64,000 nt of DNA, taken from contig OY970825.1 of assembly GCA_963853835.1 (NCBI GenBank), positions 83,041,942 to 83,105,941 on the forward strand, written 5' to 3'. The position numbers were made by a program, and so were the translations under genes. Source of the DNA: Calendula officinalis. Taxonomy: Eukaryota; Streptophyta; Magnoliopsida; Asterales; Asteraceae. The notes below the pieces were generated by a model. The model made no database searches, was not told the DNA's origin, and worked only from the letters and a program-made list of their open reading frames with translations. Each line of letters starts with the position of its first letter. Within the stretch, counting starts at the first letter, position 1. Shown here in pieces: positions 31,810 through 43,765 of this stretch.

Positions 31810-33480
31810 AGACAATTGGGTTTAACTATTGCGGTGATCAACGATTCAATGGCTGGTGATTTAATTTTTTTCATTTTTATTATGTTTTAAAAATAAATAT
31901 ATACTTCGGCCGAGTTTCGACCTGCTAGGGATAATGCATAACCCATATCGGCCCGTTCAGAAGTAGATGATTCGATACTGACACATCTAAATTTTATAGA
32001 CTTTCATGCATGAAACTGTTTTAGTTACATATTTGTTTATAAATATATAATTAATGGAATGCTTCAACCGGAGCTGCTTGCAAATAGACAAATAGTCCTT
32101 CATTCGATTTAAGGTATTGTCCAGTTCATATTAATTTCAATTATTCACTAAATTAGTTGTTTTAATCTAAAGTGACATGTAAACATGTATTTTTAATTCT
32201 ACACGTAGGCCTGCAAGTTGCATATAATGTTGGAACTCAATGTTTCTTGTCAATGTTGCATTTATGTGTGACTCATTTAAGTAAAATTTTGATTATTGTA
32301 GGTTGTATAACAATCATACAAGACTCATTTAAGTAAAACTATATTTAATTTCCTTGGAGTTTATCATGGATTAATGTATTGCTTGGGTTTTCAGATTTAT
32401 TGGATTAATGTAGTGTTGCGCCAAAAGCAAAGATGAATCATAGACAAAAGAGTTGATATAAGTGAGTGAGTTTATAATAGACGAACCTTTGAAACATGTA
32501 TGAGCGTTTCAAAGTTGTTATGAGTGAGTGAGTTTATAATTGAGTATTTTTAAGTGAGAGTAGGTTTAACTTTTAAGTATACTATTTGTTATGAAGTTTC
32601 TCAAACAATGTTAAGAAATGATATGAATTTTGAAGCTAAAATTTAGTTGATATGAATTTTGAAGCTAAAATTTAGTTTCTTTGACTTTGAAAGTTAAATT
32701 AGACTTTTGGGTTTGGCTAATTGCATCCAGACAATTAATTCATACAATAACATCACCACCATATTTTGGACTCCCTAAAATATTGTGAAAATTTTAAGAG
32801 TATTATAAAAAAATTTATAAGCCACCCGTAATTTATCACGGGTTATAGGCTAATATTAGTTTAAATTAAAGCGAATTTGGATTTTATTCCTCGTTATTTA
32901 GTCATATTTTAGTTTTACAAATTTCAAAGTAAGATATATATATCATAAACAAATTACAAATCATCTCAACTATATAACAAATAGTAAACGATCAGTTGGA
33001 ATGACAATGTATTTTGAGTTAATATACCATATAATTGTTTTGTTATATTTTTCATTTATAAAAGTTAATCAGCATGTTGAGACAAATTTAACTACTTGAT
33101 ATATGCTGGTGTGGCGAGTAGGCGAGTATTCCACTTGATTAGTATGAGCTCTCCTTTAATTTTAAAGAGTAAATTAAAAAATTTGTTCATATACTCTTTT
33201 AAATTCTACCATTTTTTCATATATTCTTAATTTTGTTTTTTATCCATGTACTTTTTAATTTAGTGATTTTTTTATCTATGTGGTTCTCGAATTTAATTTT
33301 TTCCGTCCATTTTAACTTAAAATAACCAAAATACCCTTTTTAATCTCTTTTTTTTTTCATGTTTACAATTATCCTCCGCGGAGTTCAGGCCAATCCCCGT
33401 CAACCTCAAATGTATACACTCTCTTCTCTCTCCCACTCTTTAACCTTTAAACCAAAACATTCAAAATCCCAAAACAAATC
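31810..33480. other. AT-rich non-coding region
   Basis: No gene is visible. A 38-bp direct repeat (TTGATATGAATTTTGAAGC...) lies near 32620-32680. A worn Helitron-like end (CACCCGTAATTTATCACGGG, then TATTAGT) lies near 32823-32860. Confidence 0.45.
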
Positions 33481-34452
33481 TGTTGTTCGCTAAAAAGCAT
33501 CCCCCACTGAAGGGATTTAATGAAGACAAAAAGGCGAATAGTTAGAAGACAATCTGAGGATCAGTTCCTTAGATTGTGGGTAACTGAATCTGAGGATTTC
33601 TATTACCCAGCTACACTATCTGATCACCATCTGAAACAACGATCAGTTTCCCGTGCGCAATCAGATACTGATCAACAGATCAGATAGTTGTAGCAGGTTC
33701 AGCGCACACTTGACAATAACGCTAAACCGTGAAGACAGATACCTCTCTAAGCAAAACTCTTAGTGAAGGTCACTGAAGCTGAATGCCATCTGAAGAAGCA
33801 TGAGTATCTGAAGACTCATGACGATCTGAAGCGTACAAAGGCCTAAAGTTTCAGTGTCGCAGAAGACACAAATAAAGCACAAGTTTTTGTATCGCTGATA
33901 AAGGGGATACTATGCAAATGTTCTAGAAGATATCGGCAATCATAAAACGACATAAAGTGCTGTCAGAATTTCGTTAGTAGTGCTCATCGCATGAAATATC
34001 CTCTGCATCAACGGAATTCTCACACATGGATTCGATCGATCATTCCTTTGGCACCACGTTTCCCAATGCTATAAATTGAGTACTTAGTGATCGAATTCTA
34101 TGTGCACCCAACAAGTCTACACGCTGCTAAAATCTTCTCAGACTTTATTCTTTGAGCAGATTGTAAACAACCAGTAAACCTTGGTTACTTGATTTGCTGT
34201 AACGATGGTATCTGATCTTGTGCCTGATCATTTGTTGATCAGAACTTGTCTTAGATAGTATATGTTACTGTCTATTTCCTGCAAGTAGTTTAGCTAGGAT
34301 TTGTTCTTAGTTATTCCGCAAACTACTTGCTGCTTTGTTATATCATTATTGATTAATAAAGAAAAATTTAAAAAGTGTTGAGTGTTGCCATTAATTTTAT
34401 TTGGTCAGTGAAAGCGTATAAGTGCATAAATTCACTTATCAGGGGACTAACA
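33481..34452 (+). mobile_element. Probable solo LTR (about 970 bp)
   Basis: TGTTGTTCGC at the left and GGGGACTAACA at the right fit TG...CA ends. Inside, a TATAAATTGAG motif (about 34070) and an AATAAAG signal (about 34356) are spaced as a promoter and poly(A) site of a plus-strand LTR. It is rich in GATCTGA/TCAGAT motifs. No matching target duplication was seen, so the boundaries are approximate. Confidence 0.5.
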
Positions 34453-34986
34453 GTGTCTCTAACCTTTTGTCTTCATCTGATAAAAACAAACCGCTTCCAC
34501 CACTTCTGCCTCCACAAAAACGCTAATCGACAGAGACAAGATGAAATTACTAAAATTGAAATTTAAGAACCATAATCGCAAACTCCCTATGGTTCTCAAA
34601 CCAGCTCTGGAAAAAGAAGAAAGATGTGAGGAATATCACCAACTCCAGCCGCCGTCCATTATCCCACATGGTTCGTTTTCCAGCCGTTGTCTAAATCTGA
34701 GAGATTCATAGTTGGGTATTATTGATTGGGAAACTGTAACACCCTGAAACCCGACCTATTTAAACTTTGACTTTATTTATGTCAAAATGATTAAGAAGTT
34801 GAAATAGTAATTGAATTCGTATGATTTGGAGGTATTAAAATGAAAAAAAAAAGTTTTGACCCGTTTGGTCATAAAGTGGTCTAAATCTTGTAAATTATGA
34901 CTAATTGGGTATGTAATTGATTTTGGGTTGGGTCAATGCTCGAAATGAATTTCATTTAGAGTCGGTTAATTGATCTTAATAGGTTT

Positions 34987-35945
34987 TGTTGGATCCCAAC
35001 AACACTAACGTATTGCGTTAAGACTGATTTACGAAGATAAGATAATGAACAACAAGATTTCAATGATTAAGAGTTTATTAAAACAACTTAATACAGTACA
35101 AAGTTTGCGGAAATAGATAGTACACACTAACTAAAACTCTATACTTGAAATGACACTTTCAATCGCTCAAAACTAGAAGACTATGCAAGGAGAGTTATAT
35201 CAGCTGATACTAACAGCTGATATTAATGTCCTAGTAATAACTATGGTGAAGTTAATACTTAGACAATAACTAACTCTCAGAGAATGTTCTTGTATTATGA
35301 ATGCTCAAAAGGTGTGTGTAAATGCAAGCCTTTACGTCTCTATATATAGCCCAAGATCCATGTTCTTTTGCCCACAAGTTAGACGACGTGTAAACATATT
35401 ATTCGTCGATGTGGACTTGTCCATGAAAACATTAAATGCTCTTGCATATGTTATTGTCCCAAGTGTACTTTGTGTCAACTACTTTTGGTACCCTTTCTGA
35501 CGCACAGTGAAAGGTGTACTACATAAGTACAAAAGTAGTTGACTTTCCCTTTACATGCTTGGAGGGACAAACGATGATGATGTACTGACATTATCTTCTA
35601 TTCCAAAATAGAAGATCCTCATCGTTTTCTTCTTCTTTGAGCGGGAAAGGGAAATGTTCAAAGTGTTAAGAACATTTCCTTTAAGTCTTCATCTGCAGCA
35701 GGTACTATTAGCTGATTCCACAATCAGGTGAATAGTCTTCTTCTTGTCTTTGTCCTTTGGTCATAGACTTCGAGTGAACTCTCGTGAATAGCTGCTGATT
35801 TGACTTGATTTCCTAGAGCTAAGTACGTACTCAGCTGAATGTTTATTGCATATACTTGCTTCAGCTGAGATACATACTTCAGCTGATTTTTATTCTTCTT
35901 AGCTATCGATCATCAAATCTTATTTACTTAGTCTTAAGACTAACA
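34987..35945 (-). mobile_element. Solo LTR (959 bp) nested in the larger solo LTR
   Basis: TGTTGGATCCC...AAGACTAACA with a perfect duplication GGTTT (34982-34986 and 35946-35950). It is the same family as the LTR at 15241-17324, in the same orientation. CTATATATAG near 35340 is a likely minus-strand TATA box. Confidence 0.92.
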
Positions 35946-36830
35946 GGTTTTGATAATTAATGAAGATGTTAGTTTGATATTTTGAGGTAATAGAGATAAG
36001 AAATCGGATTTTGACCCGTTTGGGCCAAAATGGAGATAAATTGTTTAAATGAAGGTAATTAGTGAAATTTGACTTTAATAATTCAAAGTAGTAATTTTAA
36101 GTGTTCAAATGCAAGTAGTAAGTTTATTAGGAAAAGTGGTGTTGTATAAGTTAGCATTTGATAAAGATGTTCACTTTATATTGTGCTGCGTTTTGTGACA
36201 GCTTATTGTCATCATATTCGGGTCTGTTTTCGACCTTGTTCGGGACGGAATCTGGGATTTGGGTCTTCTGGACTATCGTAGCCCCATGAGTTAGCTTTTC
36301 GTGGCCGCTGACCGCTCGTCCATAGGATTTACGGTTTGCGAGTTACGTCAATATTCATAAAGTATCGCAGTGCTGAAACATTGTACGTTTTAACAGTGTT
36401 GCAAGAATGTTTCGAGGTCCTTCAGGTCAGATTCAGGCCGAGCATTATGAATACGAGTTATAGAATTATGAGTCTAGAGTAAGTTATGAAAATTTGGTAA
36501 AAAAAGGATAAACGGTTTGAAAGTTATGACAGTTACGGTGAGATGTCGCGGGTTTGACAGATTCTGTGTTTTTCTTTGTGGTCATAATTTTAATGGTTGA
36601 CTTTGTATTAGGTCAAACCTGGGATTTTATTATTAATTAGATGATAATTATGATTTGGTAGTTGTATTGTAAATTAGTTGTAATACTAACGTAATAAAAT
36701 GGGCTTTTGATCCGTTTGGGTATTTTTGGTTAAATTGGACCAAGTGTGTAAGTTTTGATCGGGTTTGACTTTGATTTATAACCTTTGTATTGTTTAAATT
36801 GCAATTGTGTTGGTTGCAATTGAAAGTGTT

Positions 36831-37025
36831 TAGTGCTGATCAGTTAGTGCTGAACAATTAGTTCTGACTCCGTTAGTGCTGATCAGTTAGTGTTGATCCC
36901 GTTAGTGCTGATCAGTTAAGGCTGATCAGTTAGTACTGATCCCGTTAGTGCTGATCCTATTAGTGCTGATTCAGTTAATGCTGATTCAGTTAGTACTGAT
37001 CAGTTACTGTTGATTCATTAGTACT
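36831..37025. repeat. Degenerate tandem array of GTTAGTGCTGATCA-like units
   Basis: About a dozen units of 12-17 bp built on TTAGTGCTGATCAG or TTAGTGCTGATCCC. It lies within the 2-kb solo LTR. Units vary in length, so the array looks old or slippage-prone. Confidence 0.8.
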
Positions 37026-37960
37026 TCTTCGTTATTTCAGGAGCGGTATAAATGGTATATGATAATTAACTGGCTATGTGTTAATTAACTGAATGATATG
37101 TGCACATGGAAAATGATATGTGCGCATGGAATTGTATAGAGGCCAGCCTGGCTATAGGGGGCTGAGCTTTCGTTTACTGTTAGATAATGTTAATTGTACC
37201 TTGGCATATTCGTTGTGTCTTAAGAAAGCTTTACCATTGCTAATGAGTAAAGGGCTATCGGTAAGCTGTTGTTAGGCCCACAACAGTTGTAAGGTTCTGC
37301 AAAACCGTCGGTCCTCTCGTTATTTGTGAATCTGTAAAGATTGTGAATCTTTAAAGAGTGTAAATCTATGAAGATTGTGAATCGAGATTGTTGTACTTTT
37401 ACAATATCTTTGGTTATATTTTCATTCACTTAGCTTTGTGCTAATCCCCAACTATATTAAATCTTTTACAGGTTGCAGATGGATGGATCTTTTGGAGATT
37501 AAGATTATGAATGATTGACCAAGACTAAAAGGAATGATTTTTGAGATCGAGCCGTTTTGGTTAAGTAACACTATTTCGCAAATACAACTTTTGGTAATAA
37601 CAATACTAATTAATGTTTTTATAACGACTGTAAATAGAATGTTTATTATATGAAACGCTTCCGTAAAGTTATTAAAAAAAATTGGCTTGAAAATTGTGGT
37701 GTTACAGAAACGATTAGGGAATCAAAGCTTCTTTGAGTGAAGGAAATTGAAGGCGAAGAACGATTGGAAAACGATTGGGGGAACATAAGTGGCATCCTCT
37801 TGCCGGGTCCAAGGGGGAACGCCAGGGCCGGCCCTGAGTTTATCCGGGGCCTAGGTGAATACTGATTTTGGACCCCTGTCGTAATCGTTAAAACAAATAT
37901 TAACTCAAAAAGTATAAAAATATTAACTCAAAAAGTATAAAAATATTAGCGAATCTCTTA

Positions 37961-38587
37961 TAGGAGTGAGCATTTGGGCTAAAAACCGGGGCCCAAAACC
38001 GGGGGAACATAAGTGGCATCCTCGGATGGATCTTTTGGAGATTAAGATTTTAGGCTCAAACCGAACACGATCCGCTAATTTCGGTTGTAGGATTTTCAAA
38101 CCCAATGGTTTCGGTTTCTAACGGTTTCGGTTTTAGCGGTTTTTAGCCTTTAACGGTTCGGTTTCAGTTTTAAAACCGAATCCACCTCGTTTAAAATATT
38201 AATATATAATTTCATGTACTAATCTTCATTTTTCCAAATTTACATACAAATTTCAGTAACAATATCTAATTTACAGAATGTCTAATAATATATTTCAACA
38301 ATGAATACTATTTCCACCAAAAATTCAAATTATAAACGTATTTTGTATCATATAATAACGATATAAACATAAAATTAAAAAATATATATATATAATATAT
38401 TAAATTTTAGCGGAGCGGTTTCTTAATGGAGCGGTTTTTGGTTAAAACCGAAACCAAACCGAATCCATCGGTTTTTTCAAAATCTAAAGCCAAACCGCCG
38501 GTTTTGAAATGGTTTCGGTTCTAACGGTTTGGTTTTGTCGGTTTTAACGGTTTGGTTTCGGTTTTTCGGTTTTTATGCTCACCCCTA
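37961..38587. mobile_element. hAT-like MITE rich in CGGTTT repeats
   Basis: Left end TAGGAGTGAGCAT, right end (reverse complement) TAGGGGTGAGCAT, each followed by AAACCG-type repeats. The GGTGAGCA terminus is common among plant hAT-type MITEs. No clear 8-bp duplication was found, so the family call is tentative. It contains the filler segment at 38001-38049. Confidence 0.55.
38001..38049. other. Templated filler: two short copies of upstream DNA joined
   Basis: 38001-38023 is identical to 37777-37799 (23 bp, contains AACATAAGTGGCATCCTC). 38024-38049 is identical to 37481-37506 (26 bp, contains GGATGGATCTTTTGGAG). The two pieces are joined directly in the same orientation, as expected from template switching during break repair. 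Confidence 0.8.
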
Positions 38588-38691
38588 CACTTTGACATAC
38601 TTCTAAAATCAAATTCTTTCAAAATCATCAAAACATGAACTTGGAAACTTGGATGATTTCAAGTTTGATTATCAGGTATTATTCTAATAAG

Positions 38692-38893
38692 TGTTTTTCT
38701 AACATGTGCCCTCAAGGCACATGTTAGAGTGCATTAAATACCTCAAACTTTCTATTAAAACTTAAAAATACATTTAATACATCTATTCAAAATGTAACTT
38801 ATAAACTTTATTGATGGTTAATAACATTCTATTAGGAAACTTTGAGTGAGTTAATGCACTCTAATATGTGCCCCAGGGCACATGTTAGAGAAA
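38692..38893. mobile_element. Foldback MITE of about 200 bp
   Basis: Inverted arms: left CTAACATGTGCCCTCAAGGC followed by ACATGTTAGAGTGCATT, right (reverse complement) CTAACATGTGCCCTGGGGCA followed by CATATTAGAGTGCATT. Each arm is itself a small palindrome (GTGCC...GGCAC). No ORF. Confidence 0.7.
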
Positions 38894-39207
38894 CCCTTCG
38901 AATAATTGGAATATCATTTTACTCAGAAAATATGGGTGAAATTTTCTAATTCGGGAAATGTTGAATATGATTGTTATTTTAATCCACATTCTGGAAACCG
39001 AACCTTAAATTGCAACCCCTTAAATTCCAACCCACTGAACAATATAGTTATTTCTTACAAAAATATATAATCATAAAAATGTCAAATCCTTCACGATTTT
39101 CCAAAGAATGTCAAAACCAAGAAATATGAGAGTAATTATCAAACTCTATCTTTTTCAAAACCAAGAAATATGAGAGTAATTATTAAACCCTAAGCATATC
39201 GATCTCA

Positions 39208-39351
39208 GACTGGGCGTAACGCATGACCGTTCGTTCGGTCACGACCGCCACCTCACCTCCGGCGACGCGTCCCTCCCCGTTACACGGAATTCGGTCGCGA
39301 CCGTTCGCTGGCCGAACGGTCGCCCAGTCGACCGTTCGTCTTGCCCTCTTT

Positions 39352-39398
<47 letters not shown>

Positions 39399-39630
39399 TT
39401 TAATAATTAATAATTTAATAATATATTATATATATAATAAGTAATATAGATATATATATATATTAATAATCTGCAAAATAAAAAAAAAAAAATTGGTCGC
39501 CAATTCGGTCGCCCATTACGGGCTATTGGTCGTTGTCTGGTCATGTGTTTGATCAGGAGAGAGAAAGCTGATGTGGCGCATAGGTGGCAGGGGTGACCAA
39601 ACTTAGTTTGGTCACCCATTACGGGTAGTC
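39208..39630. mobile_element. Harbinger-like MITE with a TA-rich centre
   Basis: Left GACTGGGCGTAACGCATGAC, right (reverse complement) GACTACCCGTAATGGGTGAC: an imperfect inverted repeat over more than 30 bp. The bordering trinucleotides are TCA and TTA, close to the Harbinger TWA pattern. The left part holds GACCGTTCG palindromes and the centre a TA tract (39366-39392). Non-coding. Confidence 0.6.
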
Positions 39631-40116
39631 TTACATATTTTATGTGCAAAAGTTATATTATTCAAGCCTTAAACAAATGAAACTTCACCAAGCACCTAGC
39701 ATTTTGAACAAATTTCAAACAAAAACTTTTACCTCTCACCATTTGATTCGATTTAGATATAAGCTGAATGTTAAAAGGCATATTATGAAGTCATTTCGAG
39801 TTTTTACTATAAGAGCAATTAGTGTGGTCACATTGGGTTGGAAGCCATCTCTGCGCCACCTCTGCGCCACATCACCATTTCACATTCAAAACCCTCAAAT
39901 ACCTCATCTACCATCACTTAAGCGATTTGGGCCCCACCCCCTTTATTTCTTTTTCTTTTTTTTAAAAAAAACATAATACTTCATTAAAATTAAAATTACA
40001 TAATACAAATTAAAATACCTAAAAAAAATTTACCGAAAAATAAAAATAAATTACCGAAAATTAAAAAAAATTACCGAAAACAAGGGAAAAAATACCGAAA
40101 AAAATTAAGAAAAAAA

Positions 40117-40430
40117 CTACTCATCGTCATCTTCAACGTCAAGTTCATCTTCCTCGACGGGGTATTTTTTGCGGATTGCCTTTTTTTCCTTAATGATTCA
40201 CGCCTTATCCGCGCGCCCCAATCCGTGGGTGTTAGTGCTTAAGAATCTCAATTCTTCCAACCGCACGAAAACGGCATCCCGCGCCTTTGACCTTTCGTAA
40301 GCGGATTGAGCGGCTTCACTTTTCCGCCTAAACTCGGCCATCATAGCCTCGCCAAAGTCCGGCGGTGCGGCACTTCCGGCGGTGCTAGTGCTGAACTTTC
40401 CGATCTACTTTTTCTTTGCCTTACGATAAC
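40117..40430 (-). pseudogene. Harbinger ORF1 C-terminal remnant
   Basis: Minus-strand frame reads STAGSAAPPDFGEAMMAEFR, then KSEAAQSAYERSKARDAVF and EELRFLSTNTHGLGRADKA. A stop interrupts it. It then continues IIKEKKAIRKKYPVEEDE and an acidic end (VEDDDE, stop). This matches the NAM-associated C-terminus of plant Harbinger ORF1 proteins, a different subfamily from the one at 27179. A further stop (TAG) lies near its upstream edge. The A-rich sequence at 39960-40110 matches the downstream flank style of the first ORF1. Confidence 0.65.
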
Positions 40431-40580
40431 TTGGATCCCATTTTGCTTAAAAGGTTAAAAGGACTGTTAATGGAATTTAGATATAATTTGGGAGTTATGA
40501 TGAAAATTATATCTATTGTGACAATAGATTACAGAGTGGTACGGTGAGGACTGAGAAGTGGATCCTTTCTCAGCTCAACA

Positions 40581-41340
40581 ATGGCGGACGAAGAAGAACT
40601 ACTAAAATCAGATATTTTATCTCCGAATACTTTAATTGCATGGGAAAGAATCCACCTACCTTCTCTCTCGGACCAATTTCAATCTCAATCTCCGGTTATA
40701 GTACTATCAGATCCAGACGATGACGGAGGAAAACGGTCAACGGCGACGGTCAATAAAGAACACCGTACCTCCGTCGTATTCCCTCCGACCAACCACGAAG
40801 GCCTTAATCTTCACCATCAATTCGATGCTCGAGAAACATATGAAGAAAACGTCAAACAGTCAACAACAGTCTCAAGTGAGCTCAAACCACCCGCGATGGC
40901 GGCACCTATTGCAGTGAAGTGGCGGTTTTCACATTTCAAGTTAACCGGCATTGTTTCATGCATTTGGAATCATTCTGTGATCAGAGGAGGTTTACTCCGG
41001 TCATTCAATTTCCCATTTATCGGATCAGTGGTCTTGCTGCTACTGTTTCATTTCCGGTACCGGCTACGGCGACGGCACCTGCCACCGAGAGAGGCACTTG
41101 TTAGCGTTATCAAAGAGAAAGAAGAGGTTTGATTATATCATTTTAAGACTGATTTATATACTTTGCACACCAGGTGTTTGATAAAATGTCTAACTTGCTT
41201 AATTTCCATGATTACTGACGATTCAGTTTCTGGGTTTGCAGAAAATTGTCCGTTTACTGTATCAGATTGCTCGAATGAACGAATTGCTGCTTGCTACCCA
41301 TCATGGAGTCCCTATGATATCCAAGGCTGCTTCTAGTTAA
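40581..41340 (+). CDS. Small plant membrane protein of unknown function, two exons
   Basis: Exon 1 is 40581-41126 (182 codons, GT donor GTTTGATT) and exon 2 is 41242-41340 (after ...TTTGCAG), giving 214 residues. Residues 1-110 are acidic and polar with no domain. The next part is WRFSHFKLTGIVSC, and residues about 143-159 form one hydrophobic segment (FPFIGSVVLLLLFHFRY) followed by Arg-rich RLRRRH. The end, KIVRLLYQIARMNELLL, looks like a short amphipathic helix, a layout I recall from small uncharacterised plant transmembrane proteins such as Arabidopsis At3g57950. Without the intron the frame would end at once, which supports the splice. Function unknown. Confidence 0.75.
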
Positions 41341-42480
41341 TCAGGTTAGCTTAAAGATTAAATGTATGCTACGTTTAGTGAACTAAAAGTATTATCATCA
41401 AAGTTGAAATGGGGCCCTTGTGTAAGCCAAATTTGGACACACAGGAACTGAAGTTGCAACTCCATGTTGGATGCAAATAAAATTAAAATGTGTGTATATA
41501 CAAATTGCATTTGTTTTATGAATCATGTTTACTTTATTTCTAATATGTTTAATTTAGGTCTGATTTCTCATTTGAAAAAGAATGAACTCTTGTAATATGT
41601 TGATCATACTTCATTTTGCTACCCTTATCAAATCTAGAAGTTGGAATGCTAGAACACGTATCTAGACCTTGCATTTCATCTAAGGGGAAACCTTATCTAA
41701 GGGACTTTTGAGCTTAATTAAGCTCTTTAAACGTGACTTATATAAGATGCCCTAAACTGACATATGTAAGATGGCATAAATTAATTGCAAAGCTCACTAA
41801 ACACGTACAATCGTCTCAGATGGCATGAATAATTGTTTTTTTATAACTTTTACTCATTTCTAAATTGATATATGTAATTCCTTACAAAAAAATTCTCATG
41901 TCATTCCTTGATTTTGATATTTGTCATGATTAAAATGGTAGTGACATAAATAGACACAAATGGTATGAATAAATATCATTTCTTTTTTTTTATAATTACT
42001 TATTTCGCATTAAAATAACATTTCTTTTTAAGCTATAAATTGTGTTCTCATTTTAAAAGCACTTACCCATTCAGGCATTCTTAAAATATGCATTTCCAAA
42101 CACTAATAAAAAATTTTGGGCTAATTTGTTAATAAAAACTTTTACTTATTCCAAGTAAGTTGATAAATGATAAGCGAACGAGTATCTAATAAGCTTGTGC
42201 TTAGGGCCGGGATGAAAATTTAATATATCGCATTTGATTATTATTATTGACTCAAATTTGGTTTTCAAATTATTTTTTTAACATATAATTTTGGTAATTA
42301 TATCATTTATTATTAGGACCTATACATTGTGAAATTTGTAATTATTCACATAATAACCAAAATTACCGTGAATATAATATTACACGATAGGTTGTAATTG
42401 TTGGCTTAGAGATATTGAGTTTATGAGTTATCCAACAGCTAATAGATTGTGGTTTTAAGTTTTGTTGGATGCATTCTATA
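41341..42480. other. 3' flank of the membrane-protein gene and AT-rich intergenic DNA
   Basis: The first few hundred bases are probably 3' UTR. No ORF or repeat structure was recognised beyond that. Confidence 0.45.
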
Positions 42481-42482
42481 TA

Positions 42483-42764
42483 CTTCCTCTGATTCAAAAT
42501 AAGTGCAACATTTTTCAAAAAGAGGTGATTTAAAATAAGTGCAACACTTTCCTTATTTGGCATATTTTTATCTATAAAATTACTATTTTATCTCTACTTA
42601 ACTTTATTAAACATCATTAATTTCTCTTTCTTCAATAAAGACAAAAATTATGGTGGGACCCTTTTCACTAATTATCCCTTTAATTTATCATAATCTCCAT
42701 TAAACTATTTTACTTCAAAATCCGTGAAAATACAAATGTTGCACTTATTTTAAATCGGAGGAAG
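42483..42764. mobile_element. Stowaway-like MITE
   Basis: Flanked by TA (42481-42482 and 42765-42766). Left CTTCCTCTGATTCAAAATAA, right (reverse complement) CTTCCTCCGATTTAAAATAA, both then GTGCAAC. It is related to the MITE at 28814. An internal GATTTAAAATAAGTGCAAC repeats the terminus near 42525. Confidence 0.85.
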
Positions 42765-43258
42765 TATAACATTTATCATGGGGTGAATAGTTGCATTTTG
42801 TCATGTAGTCATTTTTTTTTTTATTTAAACGTTAAAAACGGAAGACAAACAGAACTGCATATCTGGCTTAGTGGTAACACCCTCTCTTTGTCACCAACAC
42901 TTGGCAACATCGATTTTTTTTAACCTTTTTCACAACTTTTCATATATTACATTTTACACCCTTGAACATTAACTTTTCTAGAAGGACAATTACTACACTT
43001 AACTTTAATATATAATATTTAGACTTTTTCTCCATCAATTTTTTTTTACTCTTTTTTCCATCGTTATTAAACTTTAATTTTTATGAAATTATAGTTTACT
43101 ACCCTAAATTTTAGTATTTAAAATGTATATTTTTTCTAAAAATAATGGTTTATCTTTAAAACTCTTATGTTATATATAACATGCCGTGCATATAAGTTGA
43201 CGTTATACAAATGAAACATTTACCGGTGTAAATTATATGTTGGACGTAGTAAGAAAAT

Positions 43259-43291
43259 CCTCGCGGCATCGCGCGGGGTAATATATACTAG
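43259..43291 (+). mobile_element. Helitron-like 3' terminus
   Basis: A GC hairpin (CCTCGCGGCATCGCGCGGGG) is followed 9 bases later by CTAG and then T, the signature of Helitron 3' ends. A second, minus-strand example is at 43442-43475 (CTAG, then complementary CCCGTGA/TCACAGG arms). No 5' end or Rep/helicase gene was found. Confidence 0.45.
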
Positions 43292-43644
43292 TTTTGAAGA
43301 TTTAGTATGAAATAATATTTTTTTTTCTTTTCTCTTAACTTTTTGGTTTCTGAAATAGTTACCAAATCCTAACAGTAATGAGATACTATATAATTTTGCT
43401 GTGCAAAAAAAAGATGAGATACTTTGTAAAATATAATGAAACTAGGTTCTGACCCGTGAAAAATCACAGGTTGTCATAATTTTGCTGAAAGCAAATATTA
43501 TTATTATAAAAATACAAAAATAATTTGTTAATTGTATATTGATTACGTTTAAGATAAGAAGACATATAATAGATTTTAGTAATCAAGTTTACACATTATA
43601 TAAACATAAGTCATTATAATAATCATAACATCAATTATTGAAAC

Positions 43645-43765
43645 ACGAGGCTTGAAACCCAGTGGTTATTGGTGTATATGATGTTGTCCATGGAGCTAAA
43701 GGACATGGGTTCAAGTTCCAATAAGAACAAGTGAAGTAGATTATGTGACGTTAAAAAAATCAATT
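43645..43765 (+). mobile_element. tRNA-derived SINE
   Basis: An A-box-like ACCCAGTGGTTA (about 43658) and a B-box GGGTTCAAGTTCC (about 43708) at tRNA-like spacing, followed by a tail and A-rich run. No function beyond Pol III-driven retroposition is implied. Confidence 0.55.

Larger units (their letters stand above)
34735..37706 (+). mobile_element. Large solo LTR of gypsy type, about 2 kb, containing another solo LTR
   Basis: Ends TGTAACACCCTGAAACC and GTGGTGTTACA, a common plant gypsy LTR terminus, with a perfect 5-bp duplication GAAAC (34730-34734 and 37707-37711). Subtracting the nested LTR and its duplication leaves about 2,008 bp. No coding region. A CTGAT-rich array sits in its 3' half. 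Confidence 0.88.

Noticed and set aside
40720..41104. Alternate-frame ORFs within the membrane-protein gene
   Set aside because: Overlap exon 1 in other frames and lack a continuation at the splice site.
42857..42930. TGGCTTAGTGGTAAC as a tRNA or SINE A box
   Set aside because: No B box at the right distance and no cloverleaf, so not listed as a SINE or tRNA gene.
43645..43765. Functional tRNA gene
   Set aside because: A and B boxes exist but no acceptor stem or anticodon arm pairs convincingly; a SINE fits better.
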